Shown here in pieces: positions 49,335 to 55,874 of a stretch of 61,949 nucleotides of DNA. The first letter of the stretch is position 1, and the number at the start of each line of letters is the position of its first letter. The notes under the pieces are model-generated. The model was given only the letters and a program-made list of their open reading frames with translations. It was not told the origin of the DNA and did no database searches. The position numbers and the translations under genes are program-made. Where the stretch lies: the IMG/VR virus record IMGVR_UViG_3300015245_000719, positions 1-61,949 of that record; one strand, written 5' to 3'. Source of the DNA: a virus.

Positions 49335-49876
49335 GCGAACTCGAGGTCGAGCTGGCCGCGCAGCTCCGCGGCGCGCTGCTTCGCTGCTCCGATCACCCGG
49401 GCCGCGGTCGAGGCGGCACGTTCCCGCAGGCATTCGAGCGCCCGGGACAGGTGCGGCCAGATGAGGTTGCGAGATCCCTGGAAGGTCGGGCGGCGAAGGA
49501 GTGTCTGGAACTGCACGTCGGTCAGCCCGAGCCAGCCAAGCCACATGGAGCGTGACTTCCGGTAGTAGTCCTCGGTCAGGAACCGGGCGGCGGCGATCGC
49601 CTCCTCGTCGGGCTCCTGGACCACAGGGGTCTCCACGGCGTTCACAGCGCGCCCTGCGCCGCCCCCGGGTCCCTCGCCCTGGTCGAGCACGCTGAACTCC
49701 AGGCCCAGGTCCAGGAACGCCTGTTGGAACACGAACCCGGCCAGCTTCTTGTACCCCGCATCGTTCCTGCCCGGGTCCCGGTCCGCAGCTCCGCTCTCGC
49801 TGATCTGGCCGGTGAACCGTCCCGGTCCGAACGCCCCGGCAAGCCCTGCCACGCTACCCTTCACCACCTGTCCCAT
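49331..49876 (-). CDS. Unknown replication-operon protein
   Basis: A 181-residue protein starting at ATG 49876 after GAGGAGGGTG; an upstream in-frame start is possible (49918). The first half has Gly/Ala-rich sequence, and a helical part near ARFLTEDYYRKSRSMWLGWLG follows. It lies directly next to the origin-like region and RusA. A role in origin recognition or loading is possible but no motif supports it. Confidence 0.6.
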   Translation of the reverse strand: MGQVVKGSVAGLAGAFGPGRFTGQISESGAADRDPGRNDAGYKKLAGFVFQQAFLDLGLEFSVLDQGEGPGGGAGRAVNAVETPVVQEPDEEAIAAARFLTEDYYRKSRSMWLGWLGLTDVQFQTLLRRPTFQGSRNLIWPHLSRALECLRERAASTAARVIGAAKQRAAELRGQLDLEFA

Positions 49877-49895
49877 CGTCACCCTCCTCGAAAAG

Positions 49896-49904
49896 TTATC
49901 CACA
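49896..49904 (+). promoter_or_regulatory. DnaA box
   Basis: TTATCCACA matches the consensus TTATNCACA exactly. It lies about 80 bp from the iteron array in an AT-rich pocket (GAAAAGTTATCCACAGTTTG). Confidence 0.8.
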
Positions 49905-49977
49905 GTTTGAAAAATCAAATCCCGCCCGGTCGCGCGCCCTCGCGCGCCAGAACGGGCGCTAGGGGGTTATAGGGGGG

Positions 49978-50100
49978 TTCGGCGCGCGCGGTTCGGCGCG
50001 GTTCGGCGCGCTGTAGAATCAACGACTTAACCCTATTCGGCGCGATTCGGCGCACTATTCGGCGCACATTACAAATCAAGGACTTAACCCTATTCGGCGC
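49978..50100. repeat. Iteron array
   Basis: Seven copies of TTCGGCGC in one orientation, clustered as three plus three plus one. The last two clusters are each preceded by the near-identical sequence GACTTAACCCTA, forming the 27 bp direct repeats. Spacing (14, 10, 34, 10, 12, 35) is mixed rather than a single helical period. Confidence 0.8.
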
Positions 50101-50160
50101 ACCCCTACGAGTAGTATGGTTATTCATTTTTGCTCATTTTTTAAGCACCTCGCCAGCACC

Positions 50161-52197
50161 CTAGACCGACTTCTTGACGAGGCGAGAAGGTGTCCTCGTG
50201 AACACCTCCTTGAGCTTGCGATCGGGCGTCCTGAACTGGCCGCGGTGCACCCTCCCCTCGTCCACGAGCCGAAGCAGCACGCGCGCTAGGGCGTCCGGCC
50301 CTAGCCCCTTGGGGAAGTCCTGCACCAACCTCATGGAGTGGAAGGCGGTGTAGTGGCCGTTGATGGCGGTGTTGACGACGATCCCGTTCTTGTCGCAGTA
50401 GTCCAGGCAGGCGATCACCTGCGCGTCCTGAGAGCTCGTCCTGATCGCGTCGGCAGCCTGCTTGCCCACGTTCTCGCGCTCACCGGCCAGGATCGGCACG
50501 CCCTCGATCCACTCTAGGGTCACGGGCGCCGCGCGCGGCCCCAGGTTCGCCTTGGCGTGATAGAGGGTCATCGTGCCCGCTTCCTCGTCTGGAATGAGCG
50601 CCAGGCGCGACCGGACGCTGTTGTGCCAGGCGGTGCTGCCCGAGTAGGCTTCCGGGTCGGCCCGGGCTCCGTTCTTCGCGCTCTCCTTGTTGATGTGCGC
50701 GAGGAGCAGCACGGCCCTCTTGGGGCGGGCGAGGCGGCTCCGCAGAGAGCGGATGAACGCCCGCACGCGCGGGCGCTTGATCTCGTCGTCGTCGAACGCG
50801 TCGGAGGCGTTGTCCACGATCACGAGGCCCCCATCGACCAGCCGTTCGACCAGCTCCGAGAGCGCGGCCATCATCGGGGTCTCGAGGTCGGCCGAGAGCA
50901 TTGCGCCGCGGCGGTCCCGGTGCAGGGCGGAATCCAGGTCAGAGGCATCCAGCACGGACAAGCGCCCCTTCAGCTCGTTCGGGTCGATGTCCAGGCTTAT
51001 GCAGATGCGAAACACCCGGTTCCTGATGATCTGCGCGCCGTCCTCGGCCGAGAAGAACAGCACCGGGGCTGCGCGGGTTTCGATCCCGAACACCGGGCGC
51101 CCGAGCGCGACGTGCACGGCGATCAGGAGCGCGATGTAGGACTTCCCTCCCCCGCCGTGCCCGGCGAGGAGCGTCACCTCGCCCTCGGGAATCCAGTCGT
51201 GCACGAGGTAGCGCTGCGGCTCCTCGCGGTCCAGAGCGTCGAGGCTCACGATGTACTGCTCCAGGCCCTCGATCTTCGGGGGCTCAAGCGGCACGGCAAC
51301 GTGATTTCGTTCTTCGTGCGTGCGCTTGACCGATGCGATAGTGGTGTTCAGCTCCGCGTCGGAGAGCGACTGCGGGTTGTTCGCGTTCCAGTCATCCAGA
51401 ATCTTCTTCGTCTCGCGGAGCGACAGCCCACGTTGAAACGCGGTTCCCGCCAGGGACGCAGCGGCGTTGTTCCGCCCGCCCACCGGCACCTGCTGGTCGA
51501 AGCGCGCTGGCTCGTGCACGCGGTCCGCGTCGAAGCCGGCGAGGTTCCCCTTCCCTACTGGCGTAGCGGCTCCGATGTTCGCGCGCCGGTAGCCCTCGAT
51601 CGCAGCGACCTGCGCGGCCTCGAGCATGGGAAGATCGGACGCAGTGACGTGGTTGATCTCGGGGTCGATCTCGTCCGTGTAGTAATTGCCCGAGCTGTGC
51701 CGCGAGCCGCCGGCGACGACGTAGCCTCCCAGGCCGCGCGTGTCGATCTTCGCGTGCGGGTCGGCGCTGTTCCGGATCTCGACGAATGGGTTGCGCCGAT
51801 AGTAGAAGTGCATGCCCTTGCCGGTCTTGACGCGCCAGGGCGTGTGCGGAAGGCTCGTGCGGCACCAGCTCACCGACTCCGCGCTGTCCGCGTCCACGAC
51901 GATCAGCTCGCCGCAGGCAAGGCCGATGTTCGCTTCGGGCCACTGCGTCCACCACGCGCGCACCATCGACTCGGTGGGCGCCTCGGTCTGGTACGGCTTC
52001 CATGCGACGCGCGGCTGCTTAGGCCATTCGGCTGTCGCCTCCGCTATGTCCCCTTCGAAACGGTCCTTGATAATCCATACAGGTGGCGCCTCGCCGTAGG
52101 CCCCGAGCGGGAAGATATGCAGTCCCTTATCCAGTAGCTCAAGGGCGCGCTCCATGAGGAGGCCCTTGTTTTGCTCTTTTGAATCAGGGGTATGCAT
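50161..52197 (-). CDS. Prim-Pol primase/RepA-like helicase
   Basis: A 678-residue fusion. Residues 15-210 form a bifunctional primase-polymerase (PF09250-like) domain, with metal-binding Asp in LIVVDADSAESV (near 100) and KTGKGMHFYYRRNP. A PriCT-like linker with AASLAGTAFQRGLSLRETKK follows. Residues 335-550 form a RecA-like helicase (RepA/AAA_25) with Walker A LLAGHGGGGKSYI (near 343-355), LFFSAEDGAQ and VIVDNASDAFDDDE. It would prime and unwind at the adjacent origin. ATG 52197 lacks a Shine-Dalgarno and is near a TAAAAT box; an internal ATG at 52155 is an alternative. Confidence 0.88.
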   Translation of the reverse strand: MHTPDSKEQNKGLLMERALELLDKGLHIFPLGAYGEAPPVWIIKDRFEGDIAEATAEWPKQPRVAWKPYQTEAPTESMVRAWWTQWPEANIGLACGELIVVDADSAESVSWCRTSLPHTPWRVKTGKGMHFYYRRNPFVEIRNSADPHAKIDTRGLGGYVVAGGSRHSSGNYYTDEIDPEINHVTASDLPMLEAAQVAAIEGYRRANIGAATPVGKGNLAGFDADRVHEPARFDQQVPVGGRNNAAASLAGTAFQRGLSLRETKKILDDWNANNPQSLSDAELNTTIASVKRTHEERNHVAVPLEPPKIEGLEQYIVSLDALDREEPQRYLVHDWIPEGEVTLLAGHGGGGKSYIALLIAVHVALGRPVFGIETRAAPVLFFSAEDGAQIIRNRVFRICISLDIDPNELKGRLSVLDASDLDSALHRDRRGAMLSADLETPMMAALSELVERLVDGGLVIVDNASDAFDDDEIKRPRVRAFIRSLRSRLARPKRAVLLLAHINKESAKNGARADPEAYSGSTAWHNSVRSRLALIPDEEAGTMTLYHAKANLGPRAAPVTLEWIEGVPILAGERENVGKQAADAIRTSSQDAQVIACLDYCDKNGIVVNTAINGHYTAFHSMRLVQDFPKGLGPDALARVLLRLVDEGRVHRGQFRTPDRKLKEVFTRTPSRLVKKSV

Positions 52198-52205
52198 GTA
52201 TGCTT
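52192..52205. promoter_or_regulatory. Candidate operator, near match at primase start
   Basis: ATGCA-TGTA-TGCTT matches ATGCA-N4-TGCAT in nine of ten arm bases. It covers the primase ATG, so binding would block transcription start or elongation at the gene. A TAAAAT -10-like box follows at 52207-52212 on the minus strand, 9 nt from the ATG, but no good -35 was seen. Confidence 0.4.
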
Positions 52206-52224
52206 GATTTTATTCCGGGAAGGT

Positions 52225-52440
52225 CTACAATCTGCGCAACGGTCGGGAGATCAGGACGCTTGGGTCAGATTTCATGACACGATCATATAGAGTGAGCAGC
52301 GTTGAGCCGACGGAGTACCGCGGCTCGCTCCCGGAGCGCATCCGACTCACCGTTGATTGGCTGCATCCGAGTGCCGCGGCTAGAGAACGTTCGGTGTACC
52401 CGCCACGCTCGAGTAAATACGGGATGATTTTTTCGAACAT
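52225..52440 (-). CDS. Cro-like HTH regulator
   Basis: A 71-residue protein with a helix-turn-helix (YTERSLAAALGCSQSTVSRM, residues 15-34). Size, orientation opposite to the repressor, and location at the head of the replication operon fit a Cro analogue. The promoter at 52452-52480 places the transcription start only a few bases before the ATG, and no Shine-Dalgarno is evident. The primase starts 27 bp downstream. Confidence 0.75.
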   Translation of the reverse strand: MFEKIIPYLLERGGYTERSLAAALGCSQSTVSRMRSGSEPRYSVGSTLLTLYDRVMKSDPSVLISRPLRRL

Positions 52441-52451
52441 GAACGTTGTCC

Positions 52452-52480
52452 AAAATACAGGAGTCCGTAGTGTTCGTCAA
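52452..52480 (-). promoter_or_regulatory. PR-like promoter of cro-primase operon
   Basis: On the minus strand TTGACG (52475-52480) and TATTTT (52452-52457) are exactly 17 nt apart. The palindrome ATGCA-N4-TGCAT (52480-52493) abuts the -35 box, sharing one base. The ATG (52440) is 11 nt past the -10 box. The block ATGCAA-N4-GCATTGACG is repeated at the other early promoter (53305-53323). Confidence 0.75.
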
Positions 52481-52493
52481 TGCACAGTTGCAT
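52480..52493. promoter_or_regulatory. Candidate operator, ATGCA-N4-TGCAT site 3
   Basis: ATGCA-CAGT-TGCAT, a perfect palindrome in the 71 bp gap between cro-like and repressor genes. It overlaps the -35 end of the PR-like promoter and lies just before the repressor Shine-Dalgarno, so it could serve both directions. Confidence 0.75.
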
Positions 52494-52511
52494 AACGGGA
52501 GAGCAAACCAA

Positions 52512-52928
52512 ATGGCTAAAGCCACGCAAGAGCCGGAGCTTGGCCCGCTCGCGAGAAGCCTCGCTCGCTTGATGGCCAGTCATCTGGTGAAGGGAAAGCC
52601 GATTTCTGCGAATGAGCTGTCGAAGCGGAGCAAGGTTCCGCAATCGACGATCACCAGGATGCTCTCGGGGTATGTGACAGATCCCCGCGCGAGCTCGCTG
52701 GAGCGGATCGCTGCTTACTTCAACGTCACGCTCGCCGCGTTGCGCGGTGAGGATGTAGTGCCGGTTGTCGCCGGTCAGCAGCTACTTCACCGGCTCTCGC
52801 CGGACGAGCTCGAGCTGCTGATGATCTACCGTTCCGCGAACCCCACGGGGCAGGTCGCCATCGCCGGCGCTGCCTCGGGGATCGCAAGCGGCGTAAAAGC
52901 CGCGGAGGTAGTTAAGAAGATACGCTAG
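52512..52928 (+). CDS. Phage repressor, HTH type without S24 peptidase
   Basis: A 138-residue protein. The HTH lies at residues 33-52 (ANELSKRSKVPQSTITRML), followed by helices to about residue 80 (LERIAAYFNVTLAALRGEDV) as in XRE-type CI proteins. The C-terminal 45 residues (from L95) are helical with no Ser/Lys peptidase dyad, so RecA-dependent autocleavage is not expected. The ATG at 52512 has GGGAGAG upstream; a TTG at 52446 would extend the ORF through the operator and is not believed. It likely represses the early promoters through the ATGCA palindromes. Confidence 0.82.
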   Translation: MAKATQEPELGPLARSLARLMASHLVKGKPISANELSKRSKVPQSTITRMLSGYVTDPRASSLERIAAYFNVTLAALRGEDVVPVVAGQQLLHRLSPDELELLMIYRSANPTGQVAIAGAASGIASGVKAAEVVKKIR

Positions 52929-52931
52929 TAG

Positions 52932-53219
52932 TTAGGCAACCTTCGGAACGAGTCGAAGCACAAAGCCGCCTACCAGGGCGGCTTTTTGTTGCGGGTACTT
53001 CACCGCGATGCACTGCGCCGTTGCGATGATCGACTCTTGTACGTGCGGTAGCGCACCGCGGTAGGTCTGAATCAGCTCCGCTTCCTGCGGAGTCAGTAAT
53101 CTCATTTCTGCCAAGATTTTTCTTACGCCCACGACCGCCTCCCGTGTTGAAGGTGAACCAGCAAACTCCGTAGTTATTGTGGTTGCTGTGGTGTCGCTAG
53201 ATTGCGACACTCTCGTCAT
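52932..53219 (-). CDS. Repressor C-terminal-like protein, possible antirepressor
   Basis: A 95-residue protein. Residues 42-61 share L-[ST]-P-x-E-x-E-L-x3-Y-R-x-A-x-P-x2-Q with the repressor C-terminus (residues 95-114) at identical spacing, so it resembles the repressor oligomerisation part without an HTH. It converges with the repressor gene and could form mixed oligomers that inactivate it. The ATG at 53219 lies 4 nt after TAGATT of a consensus promoter and lacks a Shine-Dalgarno. The 53252 TTG start would lie inside the -35 box and is rejected. Confidence 0.7.
   Translation of the reverse strand: MTRVSQSSDTTATTITTEFAGSPSTREAVVGVRKILAEMRLLTPQEAELIQTYRGALPHVQESIIATAQCIAVKYPQQKAALVGGFVLRLVPKVA
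52962..52987 (+). terminator. Rho-independent terminator of repressor gene
   Basis: A 9 bp stem AAAGCCGCC / GGCGGCTTT (52962-52970 with 52977-52985) and a TTTTT run, 34 bp downstream of the repressor stop. The hairpin lies inside the coding sequence of the convergent 95-residue gene. Confidence 0.88.
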
Positions 53220-53223
53220 TGGG

Positions 53224-53252
53224 AATCTACGCCCAAGGTATGCCAGTGTCAA
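53224..53252 (-). promoter_or_regulatory. Promoter of the repressor-C-terminal-like gene
   Basis: On the minus strand a perfect TTGACA (53247-53252) and TAGATT (53224-53229) are separated by 17 nt. The ATG (53219) follows after four bases (CCCA), so the mRNA should be leaderless. No ATGCA palindrome overlaps it. Confidence 0.75.
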
Positions 53253-53304
53253 CAGTCCGCTCGGCGATTACCTTACAGAAAGGTTTCATTTGTTTCATGC
53301 GCTA

Positions 53305-53318
53305 ATGCAAATACGCAT
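53305..53318. promoter_or_regulatory. Candidate operator at recombination-operon promoter
   Basis: ATGCA-AATA-CGCAT matches the operator consensus at nine of ten arm bases and abuts TTGACG exactly as the site at 52480 does. The composite ATGCAA-N4-GCATTGACG is shared with the PR-like promoter (16 of 19 bases identical). Confidence 0.65.
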
Positions 53319-53346
53319 TGACGGTGACCACGTCCTATGCGAACAT
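53318..53346 (+). promoter_or_regulatory. PL-like promoter of recombination operon
   Basis: TTGACG (53318-53323) and GAACAT (53341-53346) are 17 nt apart, and TG one base before the -10 box makes it an extended -10 promoter (TGC-GAACAT). ATG 53354 lies 7 nt after the -10 box. A second, overlapping ATGCA/TGCAT pair (53345-53355) covers the expected transcription start. Confidence 0.55.
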
Positions 53347-53353
53347 GCATTGC

Positions 53354-53929
53354 ATGAGAGGGACACTCGCGAAGCGCATCAGGATGATGTGCAAAGAGAT
53401 CGGACCAACGATCTCGAAGAAAGCAGCTAAGAAGCTCTGGCGCTCAATCGTTCGCGGAAATAGTGCCAGCGAACCGAAGTCTCTCCCTACGAGGGGTGTA
53501 AGGAAAACACTACACGCCTTTCTCGGTTTCCGCGGCTTCCCGGATCACAACGATCCCTCGTGCACCTTCGAGGAGCGTCGCCAGTGGGAGCCAGGCCCCG
53601 TCATCACCGTCCGATCCATCTACGGCGGGATGGTTCCCGCGGGCCGCAGACTACCTCCAAAGCCTGACGAAACGTCAGAGAAGAAACGTGACGGATTCAC
53701 GGACGCCAGCACCCGCAAGGGTCTCCTGGAGCGTCTGGACGACCGCCAGAAGCAGCTCAGTTCCTTCTTCGAGCGGTTCGTAGCCGTATTCGCAGCAAAG
53801 GCGAGCACACCCGGGAAAGCGCACGTCAAGAAGGCGCCACGAGTGTACCCGCATTCATCCACGCGGCAGCACACGCGCCTCGCGCGTCGCATCGCCCGCG
53901 CCTACCCCGAGCACTTCACCGTCCACTGA
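53354..53929 (+). CDS. Basic protein of unknown function, first in recombination operon
   Basis: About 191 basic residues with an N-terminal RGTLAKRIRMMCKE, a central Phe/Asp region (FRGFPDHNDPSCTF) and a helical C-terminal part (RLDDRQKQLSSFFERFVAVF) ending in an Arg-rich tail. The start is uncertain: ATG 53354 fits the likely transcription start, and ATG 53345 is 9 bp upstream. No Shine-Dalgarno precedes either. It is the first gene of the rightward early operon, a place often used for host-takeover or antitermination proteins, but no motif supports either. Confidence 0.6.
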   Translation: MRGTLAKRIRMMCKEIGPTISKKAAKKLWRSIVRGNSASEPKSLPTRGVRKTLHAFLGFRGFPDHNDPSCTFEERRQWEPGPVITVRSIYGGMVPAGRRLPPKPDETSEKKRDGFTDASTRKGLLERLDDRQKQLSSFFERFVAVFAAKASTPGKAHVKKAPRVYPHSSTRQHTRLARRIARAYPEHFTVH

Positions 53930-53931
53930 CC

Positions 53932-54468
53932 ATGCCAAGAGAACGTATGCCACACCAAGACCACACCGCCGACACCATGGGCTACGAGTGCGCGACCCCG
54001 CAGCAGCTCAGCGCCACAGAGGACGCCAAGAACACCGTCTCCGCTGCGGAGGAGAGCGCCCGCATGATCGCGGACGTCATGCTCGACATGGCCGCCACGC
54101 TGGAGAAAGCGCAGAGCCAGATCGGCAAGCCGCACACGCCCGACGTCGGGCTCACCGGCAGGTTGATGAAGGACGCGGGAAGGTACCTCATCGGCTCCGA
54201 CGTGTCGGTCAGCAATGCATTTATGGGCCACCCCAAATCCAAGTGCCGCGAGTACGTCAATAGCGAAATCGGCTACCGCCTCGGGGGCGAGATCGCCAAG
54301 AAGCTGAACCTCGATCTCTCGCCGAAGCGCGACGAGTACCACTGCGACTGGTATGCGACCGGCTGGAGCACAACGTTCACCGCCAGAGTCTACGTCCTCA
54401 CCGATTCCGAACTTCGCGCACTGATCTACGACGCGATCAAGCGCGCCACCACACCAGGGAGCCTCTAA
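53932..54468 (+). CDS. Unknown 178-residue protein
   Basis: A protein starting MPRERMPHQDHTADTMGYE. The N-terminal third is helical (AEESARMIADVMLDMAATLE), and the C-terminal part is mixed (EIGYRLGGEIAKKLNLDLSP). It is directly before a Sak4-like ATPase gene (stop and start are adjacent). It may be a recombination accessory protein. No family is recognised. Confidence 0.64.
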   Translation: MPRERMPHQDHTADTMGYECATPQQLSATEDAKNTVSAAEESARMIADVMLDMAATLEKAQSQIGKPHTPDVGLTGRLMKDAGRYLIGSDVSVSNAFMGHPKSKCREYVNSEIGYRLGGEIAKKLNLDLSPKRDEYHCDWYATGWSTTFTARVYVLTDSELRALIYDAIKRATTPGSL

Positions 54469-55224
54469 ATGGCAGTCAGTCTCGCAAGTCTGAAGAGGGG
54501 TCGCAACGTCCGGCCGCCCCGCATCGTCATCTACGGACCGCACGGCCTGGGCAAGTCATCGTTCGGCGCGAGCGCGCCGGCCCCGGTGTTCATCCAGACC
54601 GAGGACGGCCTGGGCACGCTGGACGTGACGTCATTCCCGCTCGCGCAGACCTTCGCCGACGTGAACGGCGCGCTGTCCACGCTCTACACCGACGACCACG
54701 AGTTCAGCACCGTGGTCATCGACTCCGCCGATTGGCTCGAACCGCTCATCTGGAAAGAGACCTGCGCGCTTCACGGCAAGGCCGACATCGAGGAGTTCGG
54801 CTACGGCAAGGGCTACGGATTCGCGCTCGACCAGTGGCGCAGCGTGCTCAGCGGTCTCAACGCTCTGCGCGACACGAAGAACATGGCCTCCATCGTCACC
54901 GCGCACTGCCAGATCAAGCGCTTCGACTCACCCGAGGTCGAGCCCTACGACCGCTACACGCCGAAGCTGCATAACTCGGCCTCCGCGCTGTTGCAGGAGT
55001 GGGCCGACGCGGTGTTCTTCACCAACTGGAAAACCGTCATCCAGAAGGAGGACGTCGGCTTCAACAAGAAGGTGGCGCGCGGCGTCACCACCGGGCAACG
55101 GATGATGTACACGACCGAGAAGCCCGCGTACCTCGCCAAGAACCGATACAGCCTCCCCGAGGAAATGGATCTCTCGTGGCAGGCATTCGCCGACGCGCTC
55201 ACCGCCTCGGCCGCGCAAACGTAA
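54469..55224 (+). CDS. Sak4-like RecA-fold ATPase
   Basis: A 251-residue protein with Walker A YGPHGLGKSS (residues 22-31), TEDGLGTLDV after it, and a Walker B-like strand TVVIDSADWLEPL. The family (phage nucleotide-binding AAA_24, Sak4) anneals or pairs single-stranded DNA with an SSB partner. The next gene encodes a DUF669-like protein, the usual Sak4 companion. It is therefore likely a phage recombinase. Confidence 0.85.
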   Translation: MAVSLASLKRGRNVRPPRIVIYGPHGLGKSSFGASAPAPVFIQTEDGLGTLDVTSFPLAQTFADVNGALSTLYTDDHEFSTVVIDSADWLEPLIWKETCALHGKADIEEFGYGKGYGFALDQWRSVLSGLNALRDTKNMASIVTAHCQIKRFDSPEVEPYDRYTPKLHNSASALLQEWADAVFFTNWKTVIQKEDVGFNKKVARGVTTGQRMMYTTEKPAYLAKNRYSLPEEMDLSWQAFADALTASAAQT

Positions 55225-55256
55225 CCCTTTCACCACAACAGGAGCTCAGCACAGCA

Positions 55257-55775
55257 ATGGCAAATCTCACAGGTTTCGATGCAAGCACCAAGGGCGACAT
55301 GCTCGACTTCGACGCTTTCCCCGAGTGCAAGGCGCTCGGGATGATGGTCGCGTCGCAGATGAAGCCCACGAAGGACGGCACGGGCCAGTACCTCGAGTGC
55401 GAATTCTCGGTGCTCGACGGCCCGCACAAAGGTCGGCGCCTGTGGACGCGCCTCAACCTCGTCAACAAGAACAAGCAGGCCGTGGACATCGCCGAGCGCG
55501 AGCTGGCCGCGATCTGCAAGGCCGTCGGCAAGCCGCGACCGAGCGATTCGAACGAGCTGCACAGCATCCCCCTGCTGCTCGACATCGGCTACGAGCCCGC
55601 CAAGGCCGCCGACCCGGTGAAGAACAAGCCGGCGCGCAAGGCGGAGAACTACTTCAAGGGCTACCACCCCGCCTCCGCCGCGGCGCAGGTGAGCGCCGCC
55701 GCCACCACGGCTCCGGTCCCGCAGGCTCCGGCGGCTCCGGCCCCGCGTCCCTCGACTCCGCCCTGGGCGAAGTAA
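55257..55775 (+). CDS. DUF669-like ssDNA-binding protein
   Basis: A 172-residue protein. MKPTKDGTGQYLECEFSVL and GPHKGRRLWTRLNLVNKNKQ-like strands fit the DUF669 OB-like core, with AERELAAICKAVGK following. The C-terminal 45 residues are Ala/Pro-rich and end in PPWAK, comparable to the flexible tail of SSB, though not acidic. The ATG at 55257 has AGGAG upstream (ACAGGAGCTCAGCACAGCA). It probably coats ssDNA for the Sak4-like ATPase. Confidence 0.82.
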   Translation: MANLTGFDASTKGDMLDFDAFPECKALGMMVASQMKPTKDGTGQYLECEFSVLDGPHKGRRLWTRLNLVNKNKQAVDIAERELAAICKAVGKPRPSDSNELHSIPLLLDIGYEPAKAADPVKNKPARKAENYFKGYHPASAAAQVSAAATTAPVPQAPAAPAPRPSTPPWAK

Positions 55776-55782
55776 AGGTCAC

Positions 55783-55850
55783 GCCCCGCGCCTGCCGCAC
55801 ACCGTAACGCCGGTTTCCTTCCTTTCCCGGCGGTGCGCAGGTCGCGGGGC
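55783..55850 (+). other. Long imperfect stem-loop between operon segments
   Basis: GCCCCGCG (55783-55790) pairs with CGCGGGGC (55843-55850), CTGC with GCAG, and GCAC with GTGC inside it, giving a stem of about 16 bp with small mismatches and a loop rich in T and C. No T-run follows, so it does not look like a standard terminator. It separates DNA-metabolism genes from the secreted/membrane genes. Confidence 0.55.
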
Positions 55851-55874
55851 TCCCACTAAAGCCAGGAGGCTTAC

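Larger units (their letters stand above)
49877..50160. other. Candidate replication origin
   Basis: Non-coding 284 bp between the 181-residue gene and primase. It contains a perfect DnaA box TTATCCACA (49896-49904), seven copies of TTCGGCGC (starts at 49978, 49992, 50002, 50036, 50046, 50058, 50093), and a 27 bp direct repeat (50017-50043 and 50074-50100, one mismatch, containing GACTTAACCCTA). An AT-rich patch with two T-runs follows at 50119-50145. Iterons, DnaA box and AT-rich DNA next to primase are the classical parts of an origin. Confidence 0.7.

Noticed and set aside
49915-50127. Minus-strand ORF of 70 codons across the iterons
   Set aside because: Its product is a direct translation of the iterons (APNRVKSLI repeated) with no start signal. 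The region has a DnaA box and iterons and is better read as an origin.
52446-52511. Extended repressor start at TTG 52446
   Set aside because: It would put coding sequence over the operator and the cro promoter. ATG 52512 with GGGAGAG is a better start.
53220-53252. TTG start for the 95-residue protein
   Set aside because: The TTG is part of a perfect -35 box TTGACA. ATG 53219 is 4 nt past the -10 box and more plausible.
54206-54222. ATGCATTTATGG inside the 178-residue gene
   Set aside because: Only one arm matches and it lies within coding sequence, so it is not listed as an operator.
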